64,000 bases of DNA from Methylobacterium ajmalii (GTDB taxonomy: Bacteria > Pseudomonadota > Alphaproteobacteria > Rhizobiales > Beijerinckiaceae): contig NZ_JACWCT010000001.1 in NCBI RefSeq assembly GCF_016613415.1, positions 33,219-97,218 of the forward strand, read 5' to 3'. Positions 46,200 through 53,959 of this stretch are shown piece by piece; positions within the stretch are counted from its first letter, which is position 1; the number at the start of each line of letters is the position of its first letter. The notes beneath the pieces are model-generated. The model saw only the letters and a list, made by a program, of their open reading frames with translations, ran no database searches and had not been told where the DNA came from. Both the position numbers and the translations under genes were made by a program.

Positions 46200-46910
46200 T
46201 CAGGCGGGGCGGGCCACCGGCCGCGGGCGCAGGTCCGGGGAGAGCCAGGCCTCGGCGAGCCGCAGGGCGCCGATGATCACGAAGGTGAGGGCGAGGTAGA
46301 AGGCGCCGGCGCAGACGAAGACCTCGAGCGCCCGGAAGCTCTGGGCGATCAGCTTCTGGGCGAGGCCGGTGATCTCCATAAGTGTGATGGTGGAGGCGAG
46401 CGAGGTCGCCTTGACCACCGAGATCACCTCGTTGCCGTAGGCTGGCAGGGCCTGGCGGGTGGCGAGCGGCAGGGTGACGCGGCGAAACAGCAGGAGCCGC
46501 GGCATGCCGCAGGCGCGGCCCGCCACCAGCGCCCCGTACGGTACCGACAGGACCGCGCCGCGGAAGATCTCCGCCGTGTAGGCGCCGGTGTTGAGGGCGA
46601 GCGCCAGGAGCGCGCACCAGTACGGCTCGCGGAAGAACGTCCATAGCCCCCAGGCCTGGAGCGTCGGCCGGAACTGCCCGAGCCCGTAATAGATCAGGAA
46701 GATCTGCACGAGCAGGGGCGTGCCACGAAACACGAAGATGTAGAGCCGGGCGAGCCAGTCGGCGGGCGCGACGCCCGAGAGCCGGCCCCAGGCGGCGAGC
46801 GCCGCCAGGACGCCGCCGAGGGCGACCGAGCCGGCGGTGAGGCTCAGGGTGAGGGGCACGCCGCCGAGCAGCGTCCGGATGGTCGATTCGAGGAACGCGA
46901 CGTCGATCAT
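46200..46910 (-). CDS. polar amino acid ABC transporter permease (HisM-like)
   Basis: This 236-residue inner-membrane permease has about five segments. VFRGTPLLVQIFLIYYGLGQ and NTGAYTAEIFRGAVLSVPYG are diagnostic of the family. The EAA loop is AGRACGMPRLLLFRRVTLPL, followed by ATRQALPAYGNEVISVVKAT. The ATG overlaps the preceding permease stop by 4 bp (ATGA), showing coupled translation. It is expected to form a heterodimer with that permease. Confidence 0.93.
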   Translation of the reverse strand: MIDVAFLESTIRTLLGGVPLTLSLTAGSVALGGVLAALAAWGRLSGVAPADWLARLYIFVFRGTPLLVQIFLIYYGLGQFRPTLQAWGLWTFFREPYWCALLALALNTGAYTAEIFRGAVLSVPYGALVAGRACGMPRLLLFRRVTLPLATRQALPAYGNEVISVVKATSLASTITLMEITGLAQKLIAQSFRALEVFVCAGAFYLALTFVIIGALRLAEAWLSPDLRPRPVARPA

Positions 46911-47611
46911 CGGGTCCCCCGGCGCGCGTGCGACTCGGCCCGGGAAAAACCCCAGGTCGAGAGCGAGGTGATGGCGAGGTAGAGGGCGCCGGCCGCGAGG
47001 TAGAAGGTGAAGGGCTGGCGGGTCGAGCCCGCCCCGACCTGGGCCTGGCGCAGCAATTCGACGAGGCCCGTGACCGAGACCAGCGCCGAGTCCTTGAGCA
47101 GGATCTGCCAGACGTTGCCGAGGCCGGGCAGCGCGTCGCGGGCGACGAGCGGCGCAACGACCCGGCGCAGGATCAGCCCGCGATGCATGCCGACGGCGCG
47201 GGCCGCCTCGATCTGCCCGCGGTCGAGGGCGAGGTAGGCGCCGCGGAAGACCTCCGCCTGGTAGGCGCCCGAGATCACCCCGAGCGCCACGACGCCGACC
47301 CCGAAGGCCGGCACGCCGATGAACCCCTCCGCGCCGAACCAGCTCCCGACCACGCCGAGGGCCGCGCTGCCGCCGAAATACATCAGGTAGATGACGAGCA
47401 GGTCCGGCACGCCGCGCAGGAGCGTGGTGTAGCCGTCGGCGAGCGCCCGTAGGGGCAGCAGCCCGGAGAGCTTGGCGCTCGCGGCGAGGCCGCCGAGCAC
47501 GGCCCCGAGCAGGAAGCCGCACAGGGCGAGGCTCAAGGTGGTTCCGGCGGCGACGAGCAGCGCGCCGCCCCAGCCGCCGGGGCCGAAGCCGAGAAGGGTG
47601 AAGGCGCTCAC
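46907..47611 (-). CDS. polar amino acid ABC transporter permease (HisQ-like)
   Basis: This 234-residue permease is the partner of the HisM-like one. LLRGVPDLLVIYLMYFGGSA and YQAEVFRGAYLALDRGQ are the typical membrane/loop motifs; the EAA loop is AARAVGMHRGLILRRVVAPL. It is 31 bp downstream of the binding-protein gene and overlaps the next permease by 4 bp. Confidence 0.93.
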   Translation of the reverse strand: MSAFTLLGFGPGGWGGALLVAAGTTLSLALCGFLLGAVLGGLAASAKLSGLLPLRALADGYTTLLRGVPDLLVIYLMYFGGSAALGVVGSWFGAEGFIGVPAFGVGVVALGVISGAYQAEVFRGAYLALDRGQIEAARAVGMHRGLILRRVVAPLVARDALPGLGNVWQILLKDSALVSVTGLVELLRQAQVGAGSTRQPFTFYLAAGALYLAITSLSTWGFSRAESHARRGTR

Positions 47612-47642
47612 GCGGATGCGGCCCCCGTCCGACGACGTGCCA

Positions 47643-48497
47643 TCAGCCCTGCGGGGTCATGTCGGCCTTGAACCACTTGAGCGAGAGCTTCTTCAGGGTG
47701 CCGTCGGCGATCACCGCGTCGATGCCCTCGTCGAGCTTGGCCTTCAGCTTCGCCTCGCCCTTGCGCAGGCCCATCGCCACGCCGCGGCCGAGGATGCCGC
47801 CGCGAAAGCGCGGCCCGGCCAGCATCACCGTGTCGGCGAATTCCGGCTTCTCGACGGTCGCCCGAAGGGGAGCGTCGTTGGCGAAGATCGCGTCGATGCG
47901 GCCGGCGGCGAGGTCGAGGTCGTGCTGCTCGGTGGTCTTGTACTCGCGCACCTCGACGGTGCCCTTGAGGTACTTGTCCATGAAGGCGGCGTGGATGGTC
48001 GAGACCTGGACGCCGACGGTCTTGCCCTTGAGGAGCGGCTTGATCGCGTCGAGGGCCTTCGCCGCCTCGGCCTCGTCCATCAGGCTGAACTTCTGGCCGC
48101 CCATCGGCAGCTTGGCGAGCGGCCCGTTGCGGTCGACCGCGAAGCCCGAGGAATCGCCGCTATAGGGCTTGGTGAAGTCCACCACCTTCAGGCGGGCGTC
48201 GGTGATCGTCATGCCCGACATGATGGCGTCGAACTTCTTGGCGTTGAGGCCCGGCACCACGCCGTCCCAGTCCTGGGCCACGAACTCGCACTTGATCTTC
48301 GCGCGGGCGCAGATCTCGCGGCCGAGCTCGATCTCGTAGCCGTCCAGCGTGCCGTCCGGCTTGGTGAAGTTGTAGGGCGCGTAGGCGCCCTCGGTGGCGA
48401 TCCGGACCGTCGCCGGCACCGTGTCCTCCGCGCGGGCCGCCCCCGCGCAGCCGATGGCGAGGGAGAGGACGAGGGCGAGAGCAGACCTGATTGTCAT
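47643..48497 (-). CDS. polar amino acid ABC transporter substrate-binding protein (LAO-like)
   Basis: Family-3 binding protein of 284 residues, with signal peptide 1 to about 23 (MTIRSALALVLSLAIGCAGA, ending ARAED). Ligand-site motifs are VRIATEGAYAPYNFTKPDG, DGYEIELGREICARAKIKC, WDGVVPGLNAKKFDAIMSGM and VDFTKPYSGDSSGF. The pattern matches lysine/arginine/ornithine or opine binding proteins. It begins the four-gene uptake cluster (binding protein, HisQ, HisM, ATPase), a complete system. Confidence 0.93.
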   Translation of the reverse strand: MTIRSALALVLSLAIGCAGAARAEDTVPATVRIATEGAYAPYNFTKPDGTLDGYEIELGREICARAKIKCEFVAQDWDGVVPGLNAKKFDAIMSGMTITDARLKVVDFTKPYSGDSSGFAVDRNGPLAKLPMGGQKFSLMDEAEAAKALDAIKPLLKGKTVGVQVSTIHAAFMDKYLKGTVEVREYKTTEQHDLDLAAGRIDAIFANDAPLRATVEKPEFADTVMLAGPRFRGGILGRGVAMGLRKGEAKLKAKLDEGIDAVIADGTLKKLSLKWFKADMTPQG

Positions 48498-48758
48498 TGT
48501 GGCGTCGTTCCCGAACCGTTGAGGCGTTCCCACGCGCAGCTAACCCGCAAGCCCTGCCTCAAGGCAAGCGCTTGCATGCCCGCACGATGCGAACGGCATG
48601 CCACCGGAGGTTTGCACTCACAGGCAAGCGCTGCTATGGCGCCCCCGCGGGCGGAGCGCCCGCCAGGAGTTGAGCGATGGCCCCGAGGGCAGAGGCGCGA
48701 CGACGGATCGGCTGACCGATCCGCCCTTCCTCATCGACGCCCGCCCGAGAGTGTGCCC

Positions 48759-49259
48759 GTGACCACGCTTCCCCTCGTCATCCGTCCCGAATCCCCGCGC
48801 GACAACGACGCCATCGAGCGCCTGCACGAGCGCGCCTTCGGGCCCGGACGCTACGCCCGCACCGCCTTCCGGCTGCGCGAGGGCGTGCCCCATCTCTCCG
48901 ACCTCTCGTTCACCGCCCTCGTCGGCACCCTGCTCGTCGGGTCGATCCGGGTCTCGCCGGCCCGGGCCGGCGCGAGCCCGCTCCTGGTGCTCGGGCCGCT
49001 CACCGTCGACCCGGCCTTCGGCAGCCGCGGCATCGGCGGCGCCCTGATGCGCGCCTCCCTCGACGCGGCGCGGGAGGGCGGGCACGGCCTCGTCATCCTG
49101 GTCGGCGACGCGCCCTATTACGCCCGCTTCGGCTTCCGGGTGCTGCCGCCGCGCAAGCTCACCCTGCCGGGCCCGGTCGATCCGGGCCGGTTCCTCGGCC
49201 TCGAGTTGCGTGAAGGCGCGCTCGCCGAGGCCGGCGGCAGCGTCGTCGGCGGGGCCTGA
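48759..49259 (+). CDS. GNAT family N-acetyltransferase
   Basis: This 166-residue acetyltransferase is of the YhbS-type group. The acetyl-CoA loop is VDPAFGSRGIGGALMRASLD and a later strand reads VILVGDAPYYARFGFRVLPP. LVIRPESPRDNDAIERLHE starts the fold. The start codon is GTG at 48759, since no ATG exists near the conserved start. The acceptor is unknown. It stands alone between the ABC cluster and a convergent gene, with only a 4-bp gap to the next stop codon. Confidence 0.82.
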   Translation: MTTLPLVIRPESPRDNDAIERLHERAFGPGRYARTAFRLREGVPHLSDLSFTALVGTLLVGSIRVSPARAGASPLLVLGPLTVDPAFGSRGIGGALMRASLDAAREGGHGLVILVGDAPYYARFGFRVLPPRKLTLPGPVDPGRFLGLELREGALAEAGGSVVGGA

Positions 49260-49263
49260 GGCC

Positions 49264-49911
49264 TCAAGCCGGATCGGCCTCGCCGCGATAGGCGTCGAGC
49301 GGGATCGTGCCGCCCTTGCGGGTGACCTTTTGCTCGTCGCCCGCCGGCAGGGCCCCCTCGAAGAGGTCGATCCGCTTCCAGGCCAGGAAGGGCTGGTGCC
49401 CGTCCGCGTCGGGCAGGTGCGGCGACAGCTCGGTGCCCCGGCTCCGGTGGATGTAGCGGCCGCAATTGACGAAGATCTTTTCGACCGAGACCCGCACGAC
49501 GTGGTCGGCGCCCGGATAGAGCGCGAGCAGGCCGGGATCGTCGGCGAGCGCTGCGGCGCCGTGCACCCGCAGGCGGTGCGGATTCTCGAAATCGATGAAG
49601 AGCAAGCCGATGCGGGGATTCTGCCCGAGATTGCCCAGCGTCAGGAACATCCCGTTGCCGTCGTAGCTCGGAAAAATCAGCTCGCTCGGGCCGGTGATGC
49701 GCACGAAGCCCGGGGGGCCGCCCTTGTAGGACACGGTGGGCTGGCCGTTGTCGTCGACGGTGCTGAGGAAGACCATCGTGGCACCGGCGATGAAGTCGCG
49801 CTCCGGCGCCTCGAACGCCGCGTGCGCGTGGTCTTCCAGCCGGTCGGCGAGACGGCGCGTGCCGTGCTCGTCCTGCAGGCGCCGGTGGCTCTCGCCGAAG
49901 AAGACGCTCAT
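49264..49911 (-). CDS. pyridoxamine 5'-phosphate oxidase-like FMN-binding protein
   Basis: This 215-residue protein belongs to the PNPOx-like split-barrel family. The N-terminus has an amphipathic helix (FFGESHRRLQDEHGTRRLAD), then FIAGATMVFLSTVDDNGQPT, YKGGPPGFVRITGPSELIFP and LTLGNLGQNPRIGLLFIDF form the barrel core. VEKIFVNCGRYIHRSRG holds the C-terminal signature. Family members bind FMN, haem or F420; this clade is uncharacterised. It probably has a redox or detoxification role. Confidence 0.8.
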   Translation of the reverse strand: MSVFFGESHRRLQDEHGTRRLADRLEDHAHAAFEAPERDFIAGATMVFLSTVDDNGQPTVSYKGGPPGFVRITGPSELIFPSYDGNGMFLTLGNLGQNPRIGLLFIDFENPHRLRVHGAAALADDPGLLALYPGADHVVRVSVEKIFVNCGRYIHRSRGTELSPHLPDADGHQPFLAWKRIDLFEGALPAGDEQKVTRKGGTIPLDAYRGEADPA

Positions 49912-50065
49912 CGTTTCCCCCCTGGCTCTTCGGCCGTTCGCGGCCGTTACCCCGGTCTAGCACGGGGGCGGGGGGCCGTCGCACCCGCCCTTACGGCTGC
50001 GGCGCGACGGATCTCGCGAAGGCCGGCGCCCCGTCCCGGGGACGGCGCGCCGATCAACGACCGCT

Positions 50066-50671
50066 TCAGTCCTTCATGATCTGGCCGTCCGGCCCGACCT
50101 TCACTTCCTTCTCGTTGTCGGCCAGCGCCACCTTGATCTCGTAGGCGACGGCCGAGCCCTCGCGCTCGACCTCGGCCTCGTAGGCCTTGCCGCCGCCGGC
50201 CTGCTTCTCGGCGATCGCCAGGGCGTCCTTCAGCGAGACCTTGGCGTTGTTGAAGTCAGCGACCTTGAGGCGGGTGAAGTAGCGCTCGATCGGCTGGTTC
50301 TCGCTCTTGTAGAGCTCGCCGGTGTCGGCGTTGATGCCGTGCTCGACCAGCTTGCCGTCCGGATAGACGACCTTGATCGACCAGTGGGTCGGGTTCTTGC
50401 CGTCGGCCTTCTCGAAATCGGCGTCGATGGCGCGGCCGTTGCCGTCCTTCTTCTCGGCGGTGGCGATGGCGTCGGCCAGGCTGATCTTGGCAAGCTTGAC
50501 GGCCTGCCACTCCTTCATGTCCTTCATGTCTTTCGTCGCGACCGGGGCGGTGGTCGTGCCCATCGGGGCGGTGCCCGGCGCGGTCGGGGCGGTCGGCGCC
50601 GTCGTCTGGGCGAGGGCGAGGCCGGTGGTGAGGGCGAGGGCGCCGGCGGTGGCGAGGAAGCGGGTCAGCAT
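50066..50671 (-). CDS. secreted protein with two PepSY domains
   Basis: This 201-residue protein has a signal peptide (MLTRFLATAGALALTTGLAL, ending AQT), a Thr/Ala/Pro-rich linker (about 22-45) and two PepSY-type alpha-beta units. The first has KLAKISLADAIATAEKKDGN with WSIKVVYPDGKLVEHG; the second, KVSLKDALAIAEKQAGGGKA with VAYEIKVALADNEKEVKVG. PepSY domains often inhibit proteases or bind the envelope. ATG 50671 is preferred because it starts the signal; a longer frame to 50698 adds an unrelated leader. Confidence 0.82.
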   Translation of the reverse strand: MLTRFLATAGALALTTGLALAQTTAPTAPTAPGTAPMGTTTAPVATKDMKDMKEWQAVKLAKISLADAIATAEKKDGNGRAIDADFEKADGKNPTHWSIKVVYPDGKLVEHGINADTGELYKSENQPIERYFTRLKVADFNNAKVSLKDALAIAEKQAGGGKAYEAEVEREGSAVAYEIKVALADNEKEVKVGPDGQIMKD

Positions 50672-50897
50672 CGTGGTCTCCGAGGGCGTCTGAGCCATCC
50701 ATCAGGGACACCGGAAACGCCGCTCCCCCGACTTGGTTGCCCATTGGGCAACATGCTCGCGCGCGAGGCAGGGCCGGACCTGGAACGCACATACTCCCCG
50801 CCAGTTGGCTGGACATCACCGGACCCGACGGAGCCCGACCTCCCGAAACCCCCGTTCGCCCGCCGGAAGCCGATCCCGATGCCCGGCCGACGCCGAG

Positions 50898-51226
50898 ATG
50901 GATCCCCGTCCGGATTACGGCGAGACGCGCTACCGCGGCTCGGGGCGGCTCGCCGATCGCAAGGCGATCGTCACCGGCGGCGACAGCAGCATCGGCGAGG
51001 CGGTCGCGCTCGCCGTCGCGCGCGAGGGTGCCGACGTGCTGATCGCCTATCACGACAAGCACGAAGACGCCCGCGAGACCGCCAAGCCGGTCGAATCCGC
51101 CGGGCGGCGGGCGGTGCTGGTGCCGGGCGACATCGAGGATCCGGCCCATTGCCGCGCCGTCGTCGAGAAGGCGGTGGCGGCGTTCGGGCGGGTCGACGTG
51201 CCGGTCATCAACGCCGCCCACTGGAG
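50898..51226 (+). pseudogene. SDR gene truncated by a palindromic repeat element
   Basis: The frame from ATG 50898 encodes the first about 110 residues of an extended-type SDR (MDPRPDYGETRYRGSGRLAD, KAIVTGGDSSIGEAVALAVA, DVLIAYHDKHEDARETAK). The usual NNAAH motif appears as INAAHW, after which homology stops exactly where a palindromic repeat begins (51226). TGGDSSIG has Ser in place of the usual Gly, another sign of decay. The catalytic Tyr/Lys part is absent from the window. The loss of the 3' half probably came with the insertion of the repeat and the adjacent transposase. Confidence 0.8.
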
Positions 51227-51268
51227 CATTTTCCGACGAAGTGCATGCCGGTTCGTCGAAGAAAATGC
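51226..51268. repeat. REP-like palindromic intergenic element
   Basis: The element pairs GCATTTTCCGACGAA (51226-51240) with TTCGTCGAAGAAAATGC (51252-51268) around the loop GTGCATGCCGG, with a 2-base bulge. It is followed by CGCAAAACTAAAAATCGAGA, the A-rich tail often seen with the widespread Hyphomicrobiales palindromic repeats. It forms the breakpoint of the truncated SDR gene. Family assignment is from memory of similar repeats, not from a search. Confidence 0.6.
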
Positions 51269-51344
51269 CGCAAAACTAAAAATCGAGAGAGCTTCGCGAT
51301 TGCGACACGATCGTGAAGTTCTCTATGCCGTAGCGATTGATTAA

Positions 51345-51960
51345 CTATCTAAGCCAGATGGCGATGGCCGCAGGCTTGACGAAGCCCATATCGTTGACAA
51401 GCAATTTGTCATAGCGCGTGGCCACCCACCGAAACCGCTTCAGCTTGTTGAAGAAGCACTCGATCTGGTTACGCTCCTTGTACACATCGCGATCAAATTC
51501 ACGTGCGACTTTACGGTTGCGGCGCGGCGGGATCACCACCGTCGCGCCGCTCGCGCTCACCACCTCGACTAAGCGGTCTACAACGTAACCTTTGTCCGCG
51601 ATCACAGATCCAGGCTCGAACCCATCGATCGACGCACTGCCGCGTGTTGCGTCATGCTCCGGGCCAGGGCCGCCGATCAGCCGTACCGGCAAGCCAAGAC
51701 CATCGGTGGCCGCGTGGATCTTCGTCGTCAGACCGCCGCGTGACCGACCCGGGCCCTGGGCATTCGCCCCCTTCGATCTTGCGCGCGCCCGCAGCCTGAC
51801 CGTCGCGCGCACAATCGTCGCGTCCCGCATCAGACAGTCCAGATCGGCCTCCTGGGCCAGAGCATCCAGCATCTCGTCCAAAACACCACGAGCGATCTAG
51901 TCATAGTACCGCCGCTTGACCGTGTCGGGTTTGCCAATCGACAGCCGTGCGGCCGCTAAA
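51345..51960 (-). pseudogene. IS5-type transposase, 5'-truncated with in-frame stop
   Basis: The reading frame gives the C-terminal part of an IS5/IS427-type DDE transposase. Motifs are LMRDATIVRATVRLRARA (first Asp), GGLTTKIHAATDGLGLPV, ADKGYVVDRLVEVV (second Asp) and KERNQIECFFNKLKRFRW (Glu). Upstream in the same frame, LSIGKPDTVKRRYYD is separated from the rest by a TAG at 51897-51899, and the normal N-terminus is missing. It cannot make a full-length transposase. End repeats could not be defined; the 3' end lies near 51340. Confidence 0.78.
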
Positions 51961-52179
51961 GTGCGGCTAGGCGCGACGCAGGCCGCCGGGCGAGCAGCAG
52001 TCCGTGCCTGCGCCAAGGAACAGTGAATCGACGACGACGATTGGCAGGACCGTCGATGGTCAGGGTGATGAGGCATGCTGCCATCCGCGACGCTGCGAGG
52101 GTGGGGACCGGCCGGCGGACGTGGTGCTGGATAGCTGCGGTCAAGTTGCTCACGATCTCCCTCAGTGAGGAGGCGTCTC

Positions 52180-52716
52180 TCAACCGCAGCATGGTTCCTT
52201 GTTGGTCGAGGGAGCGCAACAGGCGCTGGCCTTCCGCTGCTCAAGCCAGCGATCACGCGGCTTGCAGCTCGCTGCACGCGGCGACAGGGCGACGCGCAGC
52301 ACCCCGTCCGCCGACACCGGGCTGCCGGCGCAGTGGAGCTGCATGGGAGACACCCCGTCGCTGACCTCGAACGTCAGGCGAGCGCTCAGGTCGAGGCCTA
52401 CGTGCTCGGACACCTTGCGGATGATCGCGGCGAACTTGCCCGCCGTCATGTGCGTGCGGTCGCCGTCGACCACGTCCCAGAGCTGCACGAAGATCTCCGA
52501 CCACGCTTCGGGACTGCCGCCGCAGTCGAGGGCGGCGAACTGCCCGGCCTTCACCTCGGTGACGTGGTAGCCGGGGCGGATCGTCCGGCCCTCATACGCG
52601 AACGCCAAGGGTGCGGTCGGCTGGACGTCACAGGCCGCCAGCAGCGCCCCGAGCTGAATGTCCTCTGCGACCGCTGGCGGCGGCAGGGTCACGTCCATCT
52701 TGGCAACGTCGAGCAT
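52180..52716 (-). CDS. DUF6428-like protein divergent from arsR
   Basis: This 178-residue soluble protein, or 176 if the Met at residue 7 is used, has the features of the DUF6428 group found in arsenic loci: GYHVTEVKAGQFAALDCGGS, WSEIFVQLWDVVDGDRTHMT and KFAAIIRKVSEHVGLDLSAR. The C-terminal tail is Cys-rich (SACCAPSTNKEPCCG), which could bind As(III) or act in a redox role. It has no signal peptide. Its start lies 42 bp from arsR on the opposite strand, so both genes likely share one operator. Function is unknown; a role in arsenic handling is inferred from the neighbourhood and the Cys pairs. Confidence 0.72.
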   Translation of the reverse strand: MLDVAKMDVTLPPPAVAEDIQLGALLAACDVQPTAPLAFAYEGRTIRPGYHVTEVKAGQFAALDCGGSPEAWSEIFVQLWDVVDGDRTHMTAGKFAAIIRKVSEHVGLDLSARLTFEVSDGVSPMQLHCAGSPVSADGVLRVALSPRAASCKPRDRWLEQRKASACCAPSTNKEPCCG

Positions 52717-52732
52717 CGGTGCTACCTGTCAA

Positions 52733-52757
52733 TTTCATACTTCCAGGATTATCGAAA
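52733..52757. promoter_or_regulatory. candidate ArsR operator
   Basis: An imperfect inverted repeat of about 25 bp, TTTCATACTT near ATTATCGAAA, lies in the 42-bp gap between the divergent DUF6428-like gene and arsR. A+T-rich inverted repeats in that position are typical ArsR binding sites. Binding by this ArsR would repress both directions. Confidence 0.45.
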
Positions 52758-52758
52758 C

Positions 52759-53115
52759 GTGGAAGAGCGTCAAGCCCTTCTGGCCTTCGCGGCCCTTGCG
52801 CAGGAAACGCGCCTGCGCCTCCTGCGCCAGCTCGTGATCGCCGGCCCGGAGGGTGTCGCTGCCGGCACCCTCGCCAGCGAGGTCGCGGCCCCAGCCTCCA
52901 CCGTCTCGTTCCACCTGAAGGAGCTGGAGCAGGCCGGCCTGATCGCCTCGCGGCGGGAGGGGCGCTCGATCATCTACAACGCCGCGTATCCGGCGCTGTC
53001 GGGCCTGATCGCCTTCCTGATGAAGGACTGCTGCCAGGGCAGGCCGGAGGTCTGCACCCCGGCAGTCGCTGCGCTGACCGCCTGCTGCACAGAGGTCGGG
53101 GAGGTCCGCGCGTGA
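52759..53115 (+). CDS. arsR: ArsR family arsenic-responsive repressor
   Basis: Winged-helix repressor of 118 residues that leaves its operator when it binds As(III). The helix-turn-helix region reads AAPASTVSFHLKELEQAGLI followed by a wing SRREGRSIIYNA. The metalloid site is C-terminal: Cys91, Cys92 and Cys99 in KDCCQGRPEVCTP, resembling the type with adjacent Cys pairs rather than the CVC motif of E. coli ArsR. A further Cys109-Cys110 pair lies at the end. GTG 52759 is the start. Its stop overlaps the next gene (GTGA). Confidence 0.92.
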   Translation: MEERQALLAFAALAQETRLRLLRQLVIAGPEGVAAGTLASEVAAPASTVSFHLKELEQAGLIASRREGRSIIYNAAYPALSGLIAFLMKDCCQGRPEVCTPAVAALTACCTEVGEVRA

Positions 53116-53948
53116 CCGTCACCATTTACCACAACCCGAACTGCGGCACCTCGCGCAGCACCCTCAAGCTCCTGCGGGCCTACGGCATCGAGCCGGTGGT
53201 GATCGAATACCTGAACACCCCGCCGTCCACGCCGGAACTCATCGCTCTGCTCGACCGCATGGGCGTGCCGGTGCGCGAGGTTCTCCGCGAGAAGGGCACG
53301 CCCTACGCGGATCTCGGGCTGGGTAACCCGGTCCTGACGGACCACGAGCTGCACGCGGCCATCCAGGCGCACCCCATCCTGCTCAACCGACCCATCGTGG
53401 TCACGACCAAGGGCGCGAAGCTCTGCCGCCCGTCCGACGTGGTGCTGGATCTCCTGCCGGACGAGCTGCCGGACATGACCGCGACCCGCGACGACGGCAC
53501 CCCGTATCTCAGGGACGACCCGACCAGAGGCGACAGCCCCGACCTGGCTGCAGCCCTGAGAGCAGCGGGCCTGCCGACAGCCGACCTGACTGATCCCGGC
53601 CGCACGTTCTTCCACTACACCACCCTGGATCGCCACGGTGTCGGCTGGGGCGGGTTCGAACTCTACGGCGCGGACGTGCTGCTGCGCTCGCTGGCCGTGA
53701 TGCCGCGCTTCCACGGCCGGGGCTACGGGCGCAACCTGACGGCGCTGCTGATGCGGCGGGCCTACGATCAGGGCGCGCGCCGGGCCTACGCGCTGACCAG
53801 CGAGCCTCATGCCCGCGCCTTCTTCGAGCGGCTGGGCTTTGCCGCCTGCGACCGGGCGTCGGCTCCGGCGACCATCCAGAACACGCGCCAGGCGAGCGGG
53901 CTGTGCCCAGCCTCGGCGACGCTGCTGACCAAGCGCATCACCTTCTGA
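53112..53948 (+). CDS. arsC: arsenate reductase ArsC fused to ArsN2-like acetyltransferase
   Basis: This 278-residue fusion protein couples two detoxification functions. Residues 1 to about 141 form a glutaredoxin-type arsenate reductase with catalytic Cys11 (YHNPNCGTSRSTL), VIEYLNTPPSTPELIALL and LLNRPIVVTTKGAKLCRPSD. Residues about 150 to 278 form an ArsN2-type GNAT (DVLLRSLAVMPRFHGRGYGR, FFERLGFAACDRASAPATI, GLCPASATLL), probably acetylating an organoarsenical or related compound. The GTG start overlaps the arsR stop by 4 bp. The fusion is continuous with no stop or frameshift between the two domains. Confidence 0.88.
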   Translation: MTVTIYHNPNCGTSRSTLKLLRAYGIEPVVIEYLNTPPSTPELIALLDRMGVPVREVLREKGTPYADLGLGNPVLTDHELHAAIQAHPILLNRPIVVTTKGAKLCRPSDVVLDLLPDELPDMTATRDDGTPYLRDDPTRGDSPDLAAALRAAGLPTADLTDPGRTFFHYTTLDRHGVGWGGFELYGADVLLRSLAVMPRFHGRGYGRNLTALLMRRAYDQGARRAYALTSEPHARAFFERLGFAACDRASAPATIQNTRQASGLCPASATLLTKRITF

Positions 53949-53959
53949 AAGCTCGGCCC

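Noticed and set aside
50700..51400. Direct repeat of the tRNA-Ser 3' end as an attachment site
   Set aside because: No copy of the terminal GGTTCGAATCC-type sequence or acceptor arm could be found in this stretch.
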